Shown piece by piece: positions 43,668 to 52,793 of a DNA stretch of 64,000 bases. The first letter of the stretch is position 1, and each line of letters starts with the position of its first letter. The translations under genes were made by a program, and so were the position numbers. The stretch is from Bacillota bacterium (GTDB lineage Bacteria; Bacillota; Clostridia; Christensenellales; QAND01): NCBI GenBank assembly GCA_003150225.1, contig QAND01000023.1, forward strand, positions 1 through 64,000, in the 5' to 3' direction. The notes beneath the pieces were generated by a model. The model ran no database searches and was not told the origin of the DNA. It saw nothing but the letters and a program-made list of their open reading frames with translations.

Positions 43668-44125
43668 TTCAGCATCACGATGGCGTAGCAGAACACCATC
43701 ACAAGGGCCAACCAGCCGATATGGGGTACCCACAGCCAAGCCGCCACCCGGGAATACTCCGCCGACCAAAAAGCGGCCAGCAGCGCTGTCACAATGCCAC
43801 AAAACAGCGCAATAGCCGCCGTAATTGGGTTTCTCGTGGCAAAGAACAGATAGCTGTATAGGGGTAGCGCCGCAAAGTGCAGCAGATAGGCGTATAGCCC
43901 CCTGCCTCTCATGCCCCGCTCCATGGTCCAAAAGAAGGCCACGGCCAGTAGGAAGTACATCACCATCCAGGCCGCCAGCATTCCGGAAGCGTCGGGCTGG
44001 AAGGGGGATTTCATCAGACTTTGGTACCATTGGGACTTGCGATCCACAAACGCCATCATAAGCCCTAGGGATAGTGCGGCCAATAGACTGGCCATCAGGG
44101 CCCCCTTGATCCTTTTTTTGACCAT
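43664..44125 (-). CDS. tspO: TspO/MBR family membrane protein
   Basis: Five-helix membrane protein related to the translocator protein that binds porphyrins and heme-like ligands. Conserved WYQSLMKSPFQPDASG loop after helix 1, then WMVMYFLLAVAF, helices with YLLHFAALPLYSYLFF, and the WVPHIGWLALVM end. 153 residues. GAGGTGAT sits just before ATG 44125. Divergent from glycerate kinase. Role in this organism unknown. Confidence 0.88.
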   Translation of the reverse strand: MVKKRIKGALMASLLAALSLGLMMAFVDRKSQWYQSLMKSPFQPDASGMLAAWMVMYFLLAVAFFWTMERGMRGRGLYAYLLHFAALPLYSYLFFATRNPITAAIALFCGIVTALLAAFWSAEYSRVAAWLWVPHIGWLALVMVFCYAIVMLN

Positions 44126-44190
44126 AGCATATCACCTCATAGCCTATACCTATGCGGTGTTTGCCCACTTTATTTATAGGAGGAATCCTC

Positions 44191-45327
44191 ATGCGCATCC
44201 TGGTGTGTCCCGATAAATTCAAGGGCTCTCTGCCCGCCCATCTGGTGGCGCGGGCCATGTCCGACGGCATACGGGACGCCGATCCCCGTTACCAAGTGGA
44301 TGCCGCTCCCATGGCCGATGGCGGGGATGGCACGGTAGATGCCTTTTTAGCCGCCATGGGCGGCAAAAAGCAAACGGTCCCGGTGTTGGATCCCTTGGGC
44401 CGGGAGGTGGAGTCCTTTCTGGGTTTGCTGCCCGGCGGTTCCGTCGTTCTGGAGATGGCGGCAGCCAGCGGCCTTGCCATGGTGCCGGAGGAAGCGCGAA
44501 ACCCCCTATACACCTCCTCCTACGGAACCGGACAGCTCATGGTCCAGGCCATGGAATACGGGTGCCGCTCCGTAATCATCGGCATCGGAGGCAGCGCCAC
44601 CAACGACGGCGGTATGGGGCTTTTGTCTGCCCTAGGCGCCCGTTTTTACGACGGCGCCGGTAGGCCCCTTACCAGCTGCACCGGGGCGGAAATGCTGCAA
44701 GTCCGGCGTGTGGACCTATCCGGCCTTCCGGATCTATCGGGGATCTCCATCCAAGTAGCCTGCGATGTCACCAATCCCCTGTGCGGCCCCGATGGAGCCT
44801 CCGCTGTCTTTGGCCCCCAAAAGGGTGCGGACTCTCAGATGGTGGCGGAATTGGATCAGGGCCTTGCCCGGTTCGGCGCTCTTCTCTCCCAGGCCACGGG
44901 ACGGGATACACAATCCACGCCGGGCTCCGGTGCAGCTGGAGGCGTCGGCGGCGCCTTATACGGCCTGGGGGCTGATCTGGTTCCAGGCACTCGCCTGGTC
45001 ATCGAGGCCGCTGGACTGCGGGAACGAATGGCCACCTGCGACTGGGTTCTCACCGGGGAAGGAGCCACCGATGCTTCCACCCTCTTTGGCAAGGTGCCGG
45101 ATGCCATGGGAGCCCTGGCCAAGGAGCTCCATAAGCCCGCCCTCTGCTTGTGCGGCAGCCTGCTCCCAGGCTATAAGCCCCTGTATCATCGTGGCATTCT
45201 GGGCGCGTTCAGCATCCTCAACCGGCCCATGGAAGCCGCCTATGCCATGGCCCATCCCTATGAGCTGATCCGGGACGGTGCGGAAAACCTCTGTCGGGTC
45301 ATGTCCCTGGGGTTCAAAAAAACCTGA
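44191..45327 (+). CDS. glxK: Glycerate kinase
   Basis: Phosphorylates D-glycerate (usually to the 2-phosphate in this family) with ATP. GK-2 family marks: MRILVCPDKFKGSLPA at the start, APMADGGDGTVDAF, IIGIGGSATNDGGMG, and GAAGGVGGALYGLGADL near the C-terminal third. 378 residues is typical. AGGAGG lies before ATG 44191. It stands alone with a terminator and could feed glycerate into the serine or glycolytic pools. Confidence 0.93.
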   Translation: MRILVCPDKFKGSLPAHLVARAMSDGIRDADPRYQVDAAPMADGGDGTVDAFLAAMGGKKQTVPVLDPLGREVESFLGLLPGGSVVLEMAAASGLAMVPEEARNPLYTSSYGTGQLMVQAMEYGCRSVIIGIGGSATNDGGMGLLSALGARFYDGAGRPLTSCTGAEMLQVRRVDLSGLPDLSGISIQVACDVTNPLCGPDGASAVFGPQKGADSQMVAELDQGLARFGALLSQATGRDTQSTPGSGAAGGVGGALYGLGADLVPGTRLVIEAAGLRERMATCDWVLTGEGATDASTLFGKVPDAMGALAKELHKPALCLCGSLLPGYKPLYHRGILGAFSILNRPMEAAYAMAHPYELIRDGAENLCRVMSLGFKKT

Positions 45328-45337
45328 TTTCCACAAA

Positions 45338-45365
45338 AAAAGAAGGGCCGTTTGGCCCTTCTTTT
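45338..45365. terminator. Bidirectional terminator after glycerate kinase
   Basis: 12-bp stem AAAAGAAGGGCC / GGCCCTTCTTTT with 4-nt loop; also placed to end the convergent Gly/Cys-rich gene. Confidence 0.9.
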
Positions 45366-45404
45366 ACTATGGACGGGGGAGGATGGATTCCTCCCTTTTA
45401 CGAT

Positions 45405-45677
45405 TTAGCAGCCACAGCCGCAGCCGCCGCGATCATACCCGCCAAAGAAGCTGCCGCCGCAGATGCAGGACAACAGCAGGATCCAGATCAGAATGCTGCA
45501 GCTATTGCCGCCGCCAAAGCCGCCAAAGAAGCCGCCGTTGTTGCAGCCGCAGCCGCAATCGTTGGCAGCAGCGTACCCGCCGCAGCCGCAATCGTTGTTC
45601 GCAGCATATCCGCCGCAGCCGCAGCCACCGCAGAAGACGCTGAGCAGAAGAATCAAACAGAGGGGATTGCAGTTCAT
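45405..45677 (-). CDS. Gly/Cys-rich small protein
   Basis: A 90-residue protein with 25 Gly and 16 Cys. A hydrophobic stretch at 6-15 and another at 60-72 (CSILIWILLLSCIC) suggest membrane contact, separated by two GCGGYAA-x-NDC repeats and a GGFFGGFGGG segment; it ends GGCGCGC. TAGGAGG is spaced 7 nt before ATG 45677, and a terminator follows. It resembles in style the small Gly-rich membrane-active proteins of spore coats (YjcZ-like), but I do not recognise the family. The opposite strand reads poly-Ala and is not believed. Divergent from glyS. Confidence 0.65.
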   Translation of the reverse strand: MNCNPLCLILLLSVFCGGCGCGGYAANNDCGCGGYAAANDCGCGCNNGGFFGGFGGGNSCSILIWILLLSCICGGSFFGGYDRGGCGCGC

Positions 45678-45780
45678 GATTTTGCCTCCTAAAAGGTAGT
45701 TATGAGCCACTTGCAAGCTCAATCTATACTACGCCATAGCCAATTTTTTGGTGATGATTTCTCCCAACAAAAAATTGCGT

Positions 45781-45808
45781 TTGACATCCCCCCTGGATTT
45801 GCTAATAT
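45781..45808 (+). promoter_or_regulatory. Promoter of glyS
   Basis: TTGACA (45781-45786), 16-nt spacer, TAATAT (45803-45808), 35 nt before the ATG. No T-box leader is present. Confidence 0.7.
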
Positions 45809-45842
45809 AGTAGAAACTGCGTTTTATAATTGGAGGTAAAAG

Positions 45843-47228
45843 ATGTCCCAACTTACCATGGATAAACTGGTGGCCCTGTGCAAAAGCCGGGGCTTCGTAT
45901 ACCCTGGATCTGAGATCTACGGAGGGCTGGCCAACGCCTGGGATTACGGCCCCCTGGGGGTAGAGCTGAAGAATAACATCAAGCAAGCCTGGTGGAAGAA
46001 ATTTGTCCGCCAGTCCCCCTACAACGTGGGGCTGGATTCCGCCATTCTGATGAATCCCCAGGTGTGGGTGGCGTCCGGTCACGTGGGCGGCTTTTCCGAT
46101 CCCCTCATGGACTGCAAAAATTGTCGTTCCCGGTTCCGGGCCGATCAGCTGGCTGAGGAGTATGCCAAAGAGCACGGGCTTTCCATCAGCCCCGACGGCA
46201 TGAGCAGCCAGGAGCTGGAAGCGTTTATCTCCCAAAACCAGGTCCCCTGCCCCGTCTGCGGCAAGAGCGACTTTACCGGCATCCGGAAGTTCAATTTGAT
46301 GTTCCGCACCCATATGGGGGTCACCGAGGACAGTACCAGTGAGGTTTACCTCCGGCCTGAGACCGCCCAGGGTATCTTTGTCAACTTCAAAAACGTGCTG
46401 CGGACCAGCCGAAAAAAGCTGCCCTTCGGCATCGCCCAGATCGGCAAAAGCTTCCGCAACGAAATTACCCCCGGCAACTTTATCTTCCGGATCCGGGAGT
46501 TCGAGCAGATGGAGCTGGAGTTCTTCTGCATGCCCGGTGAAGACCTAGAATGGTTTGCCTACTGGAAGGACTTCTGCGTCAACTTCCTTCACTCCATCGG
46601 CATCAAGAAGGAGAGCATTCAGCTGCGGGATCATAGCCCCGAGGAGCTCTCCCATTACAGCAACGCTACCACCGATATCGAATTCTACTACCCCTTCGGC
46701 CTCAAGGAGCTATGGGGCATCGCCGACCGCACCGATTACGACCTCAAAGCCCATGCCAAGGAAAGCGGCGAGGCGCTGGAGTACCTAGACTCCAGCAACG
46801 GCCAAAAGGTGGTCCCCTATTGCATCGAGCCCTCGGTGGGCGTGGATCGGCTGACTCTGGCCGTCCTGTGCGATGCGTACGAGGAGGAGGATCTAGGCAA
46901 TGGCGATAGCCGGGTGGTACTCCATTTAGCCCCGGTGCTGGCCCCCTATAAAGCGGCCATCCTGCCCCTTCAAAAAAAGCTATCCCAAGAAGCTATGAAG
47001 ATATACGAAGCCCTCTCCGCCGATATGATGGTGGATTTCGACGTCACCGGCAGCATCGGCAAGCGGTACCGCCGCCAGGACGAGATCGGCACTCCCTACT
47101 GCATCACCGTGGATTTCGACACCTTAGAGGATGGCACCGTCACCATTCGGGATCGGGATACCATGGAGCAGATTCGAGTTCCCGTGGCCGAGCTTACCAC
47201 CTGGCTCCAGGATAAAACCGCTTTCTAA
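45843..47228 (+). CDS. glyS: Glycyl-tRNA synthetase, homodimeric (alpha2) type
   Basis: Charges tRNA(Gly). Single-chain class II enzyme of 461 residues, the eukaryal/archaeal-like form, not the alpha2beta2 form. N-terminal [30 protein letters not shown] class II motif 2 around [26 protein letters not shown], motif 3 [14 protein letters not shown], and a C-terminal anticodon domain (ILPLQKK). Zinc cysteines in CKNCRS and CPVCGKSD. It stands 12 bp before a VOC gene that may share its transcript. Confidence 0.96.
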   Translation: MSQLTMDKLVALCKSRGFVYPGSEIYGGLANAWDYGPLGVELKNNIKQAWWKKFVRQSPYNVGLDSAILMNPQVWVASGHVGGFSDPLMDCKNCRSRFRADQLAEEYAKEHGLSISPDGMSSQELEAFISQNQVPCPVCGKSDFTGIRKFNLMFRTHMGVTEDSTSEVYLRPETAQGIFVNFKNVLRTSRKKLPFGIAQIGKSFRNEITPGNFIFRIREFEQMELEFFCMPGEDLEWFAYWKDFCVNFLHSIGIKKESIQLRDHSPEELSHYSNATTDIEFYYPFGLKELWGIADRTDYDLKAHAKESGEALEYLDSSNGQKVVPYCIEPSVGVDRLTLAVLCDAYEEEDLGNGDSRVVLHLAPVLAPYKAAILPLQKKLSQEAMKIYEALSADMMVDFDVTGSIGKRYRRQDEIGTPYCITVDFDTLEDGTVTIRDRDTMEQIRVPVAELTTWLQDKTAF

Positions 47229-47239
47229 GGAGGCCCTCT

Positions 47240-47605
47240 ATGATCACCTTTAACCATTTCAATTTCAACGTGCTGGATCTGGATAAAAGCCTGGCCTTTT
47301 ATCGGGACGCCCTGGACCTCAAGGTGGTCCGGGAAAATCACAAGGAGGCCTTTTCCCTGGTGTTTCTGGGGGACGGCGTCACCGGCTTTTCCCTGGAGCT
47401 CACCCATCTAAAGGACCGGACCGAGCCCTATAATCTGGGAGAAAAGGAATACCATCTGGCCTTTGTCACCGATGACTACGAGGCCCTTCATAAGAAGCAC
47501 CAGGAGATGGGCTGCATCTGCTATGAAAACCCCTCCATGGGAATCTACTTTATCGAAGATCCGGACGGCTACTGGATCGAAATCGTCCCGGACCGCCGGG
47601 GATAG
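47240..47605 (+). CDS. Glyoxalase I-like VOC protein
   Basis: A 121-residue glyoxalase-family protein close to lactoylglutathione lyases. Candidate ligands: His6 in FNHFNFNVLDL, Glu in LELTHLKD, His in YHLAFVTDDY, and the terminal Glu in YWIEIVPD, which completes the four-residue metal site. Spacing 12 bp after glyS with AAGGAGG upstream. Not the same subfamily as the VOC gene at 43293. True substrate unknown, perhaps methylglyoxal adducts of another thiol. Confidence 0.86.
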   Translation: MITFNHFNFNVLDLDKSLAFYRDALDLKVVRENHKEAFSLVFLGDGVTGFSLELTHLKDRTEPYNLGEKEYHLAFVTDDYEALHKKHQEMGCICYENPSMGIYFIEDPDGYWIEIVPDRRG

Positions 47606-47621
47606 GATCACTCTCTTTGAA

Positions 47622-47663
47622 AAAAAGCCCGGCTCCGGCCCAACTGGACGGATCGGGCTTTTT
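47622..47663 (+). terminator. Terminator after the VOC gene
   Basis: 10-bp stem AAAAAGCCCG / CGGGCTTTTT with a 22-nt loop. Confidence 0.75.
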
Positions 47664-47698
47664 CCATTCCTATAGCACAATGCAAAGGAGGTATTTCA

Positions 47699-48211
47699 GT
47701 GGTGTACAGCTATCGTTCCGCCCTTGTGGATCAAACCGAACGCGCCCTATGGAGCGTCAAAAACGTCATGGACTGTATTCCGGATACACTCTGGGAGCGG
47801 CCCTACTGCGGCATGCCCCTGTGGAAGCATCTATACCATATGCTCCACTCCCTGGATCAATGGTTCATCAACCCTGAGGTATATACGGACCCGCCCTTCC
47901 ATCTTCCCGGCCTCAACGATCTGGATATCCCCTCCCCGACTCCCCTCTCCCGCCAGACCCTGGAAGATTATTTTGAAACTGTGGCAAACAAGATCAGAGG
48001 CTATCTGGCTTCCCTTCGGGAGGAGGATCTGCTTTGCTGTCCTCCCCATAGCGGCGATTCCCGCTTTCTTCTGATCCTGGCCCAGCACCGGCACCTACAT
48101 ACCCATCTAGGAGTGCTCATGGGCTTCATCATAGCGGAAACCGGCAAGTGGCCCAGGGTGCTGGGCCTGCGAGACGCCTTCCCCACACAAACCTATGATC
48201 CCTTCTTTTGA
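47699..48211 (+). CDS. DinB-like putative metal-dependent enzyme
   Basis: A 170-residue helical protein with a DinB/YfiT-like pattern: His in LWKHLYHMLHSLDQW after the first helix, then a late HRHLHTHLGVL helix that would give the metal-binding histidines. GTG start at 47699 (AAAGGAGG 7 nt before); a second GTG follows at once. Family members are thiol-dependent transferases or uncharacterised. No signal peptide. Probably monocistronic. Confidence 0.72.
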   Translation: MVYSYRSALVDQTERALWSVKNVMDCIPDTLWERPYCGMPLWKHLYHMLHSLDQWFINPEVYTDPPFHLPGLNDLDIPSPTPLSRQTLEDYFETVANKIRGYLASLREEDLLCCPPHSGDSRFLLILAQHRHLHTHLGVLMGFIIAETGKWPRVLGLRDAFPTQTYDPFF

Positions 48212-48223
48212 GTTTCCGCCGCG

Positions 48224-48252
48224 TTGCAAATATTTGGCATCCATTCTATACT
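48224..48252 (+). promoter_or_regulatory. Promoter of the cytidylate-kinase-like gene
   Basis: TTGCAA (48224-48229), 17-nt spacer, TATACT (48247-48252). Confidence 0.65.
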
Positions 48253-48319
48253 ATATACAAGAAAGGACCGTCGAACCCAAGGCGGTTAGGCGGATCAATT
48301 TATCCTAAGGGGTGAGGGC

Positions 48320-48940
48320 ATGGATACCAAATCTATCATCACCATCAGCCGCCAATATGGCAGCGGAGGGCGTTTCATCGGCCGCAAGCTGGCAAACAAG
48401 CTGGGGATTCCCTTCTACGACCAGGAGCTCATCTCCCTAGCCGCCAAAGAAAGCGGATTCAGCGAGGGCTTTTTTGAAAACGCAGAAAAGAAGGCCACCA
48501 GCAGCTTTCTGTACTCACTGTACCTGCACGGGACGGTGGAGGGCAACAGCGGCCTGCCCCTGGATGAACAGGCTTTTATCATCCAGTCCGGCGTCATTTT
48601 GGACGTAGCAAAAAAGGGGCCGTGCGTCATCGTGGGACGCTGTGCCGACTATGTGCTTAAGGATTTTCCCAACGTCACCAACATTTTCATCTATTCCAAC
48701 CTAAGGGATCGAATTCGCCGGGCCATCACCTACTATGGGGTAGCGCCCGAAAAGGCGGAATCCACCATCCGGAACGCCGATAAACGGCGGGGCACCTATA
48801 ACCACTACTATTCCGGACGAAAGTGGGGGGAGGCAGCCAATTACCATCTCTGTATCAACAGCGATGCCGTTGGAATCGACCCTGCAGTGGAGGTCATTGC
48901 CGCCTTTGTCCAGGCTAAGGACCATCCGAATCACGGTTGA
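48320..48940 (+). CDS. Cytidylate-kinase-like family protein
   Basis: A 206-residue P-loop NTPase of the Cytidylate_kin2 family. It starts IITISRQYGSGGRFIGRKLA with the modified P-loop (GSGGRFIG), then FYDQELI, and the later GRCADYVL lid region with DRIRRAITYYG. Often confused with CMP kinase; the real substrate of this group is not established. GGGGTG upstream of ATG 48320. Monocistronic with a strong terminator. Confidence 0.88.
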   Translation: MDTKSIITISRQYGSGGRFIGRKLANKLGIPFYDQELISLAAKESGFSEGFFENAEKKATSSFLYSLYLHGTVEGNSGLPLDEQAFIIQSGVILDVAKKGPCVIVGRCADYVLKDFPNVTNIFIYSNLRDRIRRAITYYGVAPEKAESTIRNADKRRGTYNHYYSGRKWGEAANYHLCINSDAVGIDPAVEVIAAFVQAKDHPNHG

Positions 48941-48948
48941 TGCCACAA

Positions 48949-48976
48949 AAAAAGAGCCCGCTTAAGGGCTCTTTTT
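48949..48976. terminator. Bidirectional terminator between the kinase-like gene and hflX
   Basis: 11-bp stem AAAAAGAGCCC / GGGCTCTTTTT with 6-nt loop, T run on both strands. Confidence 0.9.
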
Positions 48977-49000
48977 CTTTGGAACCAAAGGCTATCCCGC

Positions 49001-50734
49001 CTACCCGTCCAGCTCCGCCTGGACGCGGCTGGCATATTCCTGGGGCAGGATGGCCGTCACCACCATGCCTGTTTCAGCATACTCTTCGGATAGCACCGTA
49101 CCGTTTGCCCGGATACGGCTCAGCAGCCCGCCCTTTTGATAGGGGATGGTAAGGGTAACCCTCACCCGCTGCCGGTGGATCTCCCCTATGATGGCCTCTT
49201 TCAGCCGATCCAAGCCCCAGCCGGTCTTGGCGCTGATGCGGATTCCTCCGCCAATGCCGTCAGCCATGGGCAGATCGGCCTTGTTCAACGCGATAATCCG
49301 CGGCAGCGTTCCAGCTCCCAGCTCATGCAGCACCCCGTCCACCACCTGCATCTGGTTCCGCCAGTCCGGGCTGGAGGCATCCACCACATGGACGATCAGA
49401 TCCGCCCCTACCGCCTCCTCTAAGGTGGAGCGGAAGGCGTCCACCAGCTCATGGGGCAACTTTTGGACAAAACCCACGGTATCGGTGATAAGGCACTCGG
49501 TATCCAGCAGGCGGGTGCGCCGGGTCAAGGGATCCAAGGTGGCAAACAGCTTATCCTCCGCCAAGGTATCCTCCTCACAAAGGGCGTTTAACAGGGTGCT
49601 TTTGCCGGCGTTGGTATAGCCCACTAGGGCCAGGGTGGGAATCCCGCTCCGTTCCCGGCGTCCCTTCTGTACCGACCGCTGCCGGTCCAAGGTCTGAATC
49701 TCCTGCTCCAGCTCATAGATGCGGCGGCGGATGCGGCGGCGATCCACCTCCAGCTTGGTCTCGCCGGGACCGCGGGTGCCAATGCCGCCGCCCAAACGGC
49801 TCATGCTGGTTCCCGTCCCTGAAAGTCGGGGCAACAGATACTTTAACTGAGCCAGCTCCACCTGAAGCTTCCCCTCGCGGGATTTGGCCCGCTGGGCAAA
49901 GATGTCCAGGATCAGTCCCGTCCTGTCGATCACTTTGGCGCCGATGAGCGCCTCCAGATTCCGGGCCTGGATGGGACTCAATTCATCGTTGAAGATATAC
50001 AGGTCCGCGTTGGTCTCCCCCCGCAAAAGCGCCAATTCCTCTGCCTTGCCCCGGCCAACGTAATAGGCGTTATCTGGGCTGGGCCGGGACTGCACCGTAG
50101 CATGAACGGGCACGCCCCCCGCCGTCCGGGTCAGCTCCGCCAGCTCCTCCATGCCCCGCTGATCGATCCCCACCAGCACCGCATTCTCGTTCTTTTCCTT
50201 GGCCACATAGGCCTCAAACCGGCCGATGATCCGGTCGGCCACAGCAATCTCGTCCATCAGGCTCTTGTGTCCAAACAGAGCGGGCGGCACCGGCCCAATC
50301 ACCTTGGCTGTGTCTTCAGACGTCAAATAGGCCGCAAAGAGATGCTCCGCCCTGCCATTCACCACACCGATGGCGGCCATGGCGTCAAACTTGGCCTGGA
50401 TGAGGGTGCCGATGTCCACATTGGACAACATGCCGTTTCCATTGGGGTGGCTGTGGATGCACCGGATCCCGCACAGCCGATCGGTGTTGCGCCGGGTGGT
50501 CAGCTCCGGCATGCTGACCCGGTTGAAGTGTCCCACGCTTACATCGCAGACGCTGCCGTTGCGCTCGATCAAAACGCTGATCTCCCGCCCAGTTGCGGCG
50601 GTCAGCCGGGCCATCTCCTCCGCCATCTCGCGGCTGAAAAACTGATCCTTCCCCATACGGTAGCCGTTCAACGCGTCGATTTCCCCTAGCAGGATATTGG
50701 AAATCCCGCGGGTGTTTCCATTGATTCTTGGCAA
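49001..50734 (-). CDS. hflX: HflX GTPase with an N-terminal JAMM/MPN+-like domain
   Basis: Ribosome-associated GTPase that splits or rescues 50S subunits. The C-terminal two thirds are normal HflX: the GTPase P-loop [32 protein letters not shown] linker and NKAD. The extra N-terminal 170 residues carry a JAMM-like metal site: Glu57, then His94-Ser-His96-Pro (IHSHPNGN), Ser104 and Asp107, giving the H-x-H-x10-D spacing of RadC and MPN+ proteases. 577 residues against about 430 for the common form. TTG start 50734, 7 nt after GGAGG. Monocistronic, with a promoter upstream holding TATAAT at 50830-50835. Confidence 0.9.
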   Translation of the reverse strand: MPRINGNTRGISNILLGEIDALNGYRMGKDQFFSREMAEEMARLTAATGREISVLIERNGSVCDVSVGHFNRVSMPELTTRRNTDRLCGIRCIHSHPNGNGMLSNVDIGTLIQAKFDAMAAIGVVNGRAEHLFAAYLTSEDTAKVIGPVPPALFGHKSLMDEIAVADRIIGRFEAYVAKEKNENAVLVGIDQRGMEELAELTRTAGGVPVHATVQSRPSPDNAYYVGRGKAEELALLRGETNADLYIFNDELSPIQARNLEALIGAKVIDRTGLILDIFAQRAKSREGKLQVELAQLKYLLPRLSGTGTSMSRLGGGIGTRGPGETKLEVDRRRIRRRIYELEQEIQTLDRQRSVQKGRRERSGIPTLALVGYTNAGKSTLLNALCEEDTLAEDKLFATLDPLTRRTRLLDTECLITDTVGFVQKLPHELVDAFRSTLEEAVGADLIVHVVDASSPDWRNQMQVVDGVLHELGAGTLPRIIALNKADLPMADGIGGGIRISAKTGWGLDRLKEAIIGEIHRQRVRVTLTIPYQKGGLLSRIRANGTVLSEEYAETGMVVTAILPQEYASRVQAELDG

Positions 50735-50829
50735 TCCGGTTCCTCCAGTTTGGGGCTCCTCCCCCGTTTTTGCGTTCCCATCCCCTTTCTCCCTATCAGG
50801 AAAAAGGATCGATGGATTGTCCTTTTTAT

Positions 50830-50835
50830 ATTATA
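50830..50835 (-). promoter_or_regulatory. -10 element of the hflX promoter
   Basis: TATAAT on the minus strand about 95 nt before the TTG start; -35 (TTACTT) at 17 nt is poor. Leaves a leader of about 90 nt with no clear hairpin. Confidence 0.4.
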
Positions 50836-50982
50836 CCGCCTTCCTATATAGAAAGTAACGGATTCTTTTTCAGGCTTTCCAACCCCAAGAGCTCATTTTG
50901 TCCACAGCCATAGACTTCCCTTCTCTCCTGGCGTAAAATATGAGCGTTATAGGCAAATACAGGAGAATGGGGAGGGCCTCAC

Positions 50983-51549
50983 ATGGTGCAATATCGAACG
51001 CTAACGGCCGCGGAGATCCGCCCAGAGCTGTTCCAAGGCTTCATTCGCCGCCAGGTGGTAACCAAATGCTGGCGTAGAAGAAAGGACAAATGGGTCATAG
51101 AGGAGGCTCCGTTTCTTGACGATTGGAGCGAAGCCGATTTTAACTTTCTGGTCTCCTGCCTGAAAAACACGGCGGATACGGGCGGCCTGGTCTACGCCGC
51201 CTTTGCTCGTGGCGTTTTAAAGGGCTTTGTCTCGGTAGAGCCTCACTTATTCGGAGGCGAACACCGCTATCTGGATCTTTCCAGCATCCATGTGTCCCAA
51301 GACATGCGGGGTACGGGAATCGGGACCGCCCTCTTCAGCGCCGCCAAGGAATGGGCTAGGAACAAAGGCGCAAAAAAGCTGTATATCTCCGCTCATTCAG
51401 CCGTAGAAAGCCAGCGGTTTTATCAAAAAATGGGGTGTGTGGACGCCCAGTTCCTTCATCCGCAGCACGTTGAAGCGGAACCCTTTGACCGCCAACTGGA
51501 ATGTGCATTATCCCATGAAACAGCGGCGCTCGGCGATTCCGATTCCTAA
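50983..51549 (+). CDS. GNAT-family N-acetyltransferase
   Basis: A 188-residue acetyltransferase. GNAT core seen in LDLSSIHVSQDMRGTGIGTALFSAAKEWARNKGAKKLY, where RGTGIG is the acetyl-CoA loop (motif A), and FYQKMGC is the late motif B. The N-terminal third is less usual and basic (KCWRRRKDKW). Substrate unknown. GGGGAGGG precedes ATG 50983. Lone gene before the ThiF-type gene. Confidence 0.85.
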   Translation: MVQYRTLTAAEIRPELFQGFIRRQVVTKCWRRRKDKWVIEEAPFLDDWSEADFNFLVSCLKNTADTGGLVYAAFARGVLKGFVSVEPHLFGGEHRYLDLSSIHVSQDMRGTGIGTALFSAAKEWARNKGAKKLYISAHSAVESQRFYQKMGCVDAQFLHPQHVEAEPFDRQLECALSHETAALGDSDS

Positions 51550-51576
51550 CGCCATGGAAGAAGGCTTAGGCAATAA

Positions 51577-51605
51577 TTGCACAACGGAAAAAATGCGATT
51601 AAAAT
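51577..51605 (+). promoter_or_regulatory. Promoter of the ThiF/MoeB-type gene
   Basis: TTGCAC (51577-51582), 17-nt spacer, TAAAAT (51600-51605), 20 nt before the ATG. Confidence 0.65.
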
Positions 51606-51625
51606 AATGGCCGGAGGGGATTGAT

Positions 51626-52378
51626 ATGTTGACGGAACAGGAACGGGAACGGTTTATGCGGCAGATCGTCATGCCGGGCATTGGAGAGGAAGGCCAGGAA
51701 ATCCTGAAAAACGCCAAGGTACTGGTGGTAGGGTCCGGCGGCTTGGGCTCTCCTGCCCTCTATTACCTGACGGTGGCCGGCGTGGGTGAAATCGGCATTG
51801 TGGACACCGATGTGGTCTCCTTATCCAACCTAAACCGGCAGATTCTCCATACGGAGGCGGATCTCCAGCGCCCCAAAGTGGAATCCGCGGTGGAAAAGCT
51901 GCAAAAGCTGGACGCTTCCATCCGCTTTCATCCCATGCAGGTCTACCTGGATGAAAACAACGCCCAGGAAATCCTGACAGGCTATGACCTTATTGTGGAC
52001 TGCGTGGACAACGACGACACCCGCTATCTCATCAACCGCTGGGCCGTACGCCTGGGCATTCCATTGGTGGAGGGGGGCGTCCGGGGACTGGAGGGCTACA
52101 TCCTTCCCATTCTCCCAGGGAAAAGCCCCTGCTATCGCTGCGTCTACCCCGAGAAAACAAAAAGAGCATCCGATCCCATCCCGGTTCTGGGCGGCACTGC
52201 TGGAGCGGTGGGCGCCATGGAGGCCATCGTTGGGATTCGCATGCTCTTGGGACAGTCCGTCCCCGTAGGAAAGCTAACGTTTTTCCAATTCGCGGGGCTT
52301 ACCAGCACGCAGATCGAGGTAAAGCGGGATCCCCACTGCCCCGTCTGTGGCCAGGCTCCTTCAGAAATTGTGGATTAG
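51626..52378 (+). CDS. ThiF/MoeB-type E1-like adenylyltransferase
   Basis: Adenylates the C-terminus of a ubiquitin-like sulfur carrier for thiamine or molybdopterin synthesis. The nucleotide loop KVLVVGSGGLGSPALYYL is at about 31-48, the Asp/Arg elements in DTDVVSLSNLNRQIL, and zinc Cys pairs CYRCVYP and CPVCGQ. In place of the SCAEAG segment that carries the sulfur-relay Cys in MoeB it reads ASDPIPVLGGTAG, with no Cys; that residue is known to be dispensable in E. coli MoeB. No ThiS, MoaD or rhodanese gene is in the window, so the partner is unknown. GGAGGGG upstream. Confidence 0.88.
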   Translation: MLTEQERERFMRQIVMPGIGEEGQEILKNAKVLVVGSGGLGSPALYYLTVAGVGEIGIVDTDVVSLSNLNRQILHTEADLQRPKVESAVEKLQKLDASIRFHPMQVYLDENNAQEILTGYDLIVDCVDNDDTRYLINRWAVRLGIPLVEGGVRGLEGYILPILPGKSPCYRCVYPEKTKRASDPIPVLGGTAGAVGAMEAIVGIRMLLGQSVPVGKLTFFQFAGLTSTQIEVKRDPHCPVCGQAPSEIVD

Positions 52379-52551
52379 CTGGACTTTACGCTTCCGGATG
52401 AAGTGGGACTATCGTCCTTGAAGGTTTGGTGATTCACGTTTACCAACACATGATCGGGATAATATACGGCTTTTATCCAACTGATCCGTGGGTCTAGCCC
52501 CACAAAAACGCGATCATACCGGCTTTTTTGATTGGATATCTCCTTTGACAA
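52375..52551 (-). CDS. Hypothetical small protein with strong ribosome site
   Basis: A 58-residue open frame starting with TTG 52551, 8 nt after GAAGGAGG on the minus strand. Product begins MSKEISNQKSRYDRVFVG and ends TSSGSVKSS. No domain seen. The stop overlaps the ThiF-type gene by 4 bp, tail to tail. GTG 52560 is an alternative start but lies too near the ribosome site. I count it as likely real because of the strong site, but it has no family support. Confidence 0.45.
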   Translation of the reverse strand: MSKEISNQKSRYDRVFVGLDPRISWIKAVYYPDHVLVNVNHQTFKDDSPTSSGSVKSS

Positions 52552-52793
52552 TCCTGGCACCTCCTTCAGTTATTCGACAAAACTCCCTTGGTGTCAAAAT
52601 ACTATCACATAAAAACAGGGATTCGCCAGCGTTTTTACATTTGAACCCATGATTCGACAAAAGTTGTCAGGTTTTTATCCCCAAAAGAGCGCGTTTTTTT
52701 CCATTTGGCGCGATTTTTGTAAAAAAGCGCCTGGGTTTGATCTTTCTAATCAACTTGTTATGATTTATTGATATTTAGTATAATTCAAATCAA
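52552..52793. other. AT-rich gap with no gene
   Basis: About 240 bases with no open frame that I trust. It has an 11-bp direct repeat (ATTCGACAAAA near 52573 and 52653), and a promoter-like TTGTTA-18-TATAAT (52755-52784, + strand) that would start only a few bases before the terminator at 52794. Function not seen. Confidence 0.4.

Noticed and set aside
45369..45692. Alanine-rich protein on the + strand opposite the Gly/Cys-rich gene
   Set aside because: GCN codons are simply the complement of Gly/Cys codons; the minus strand has the ribosome site and terminator.
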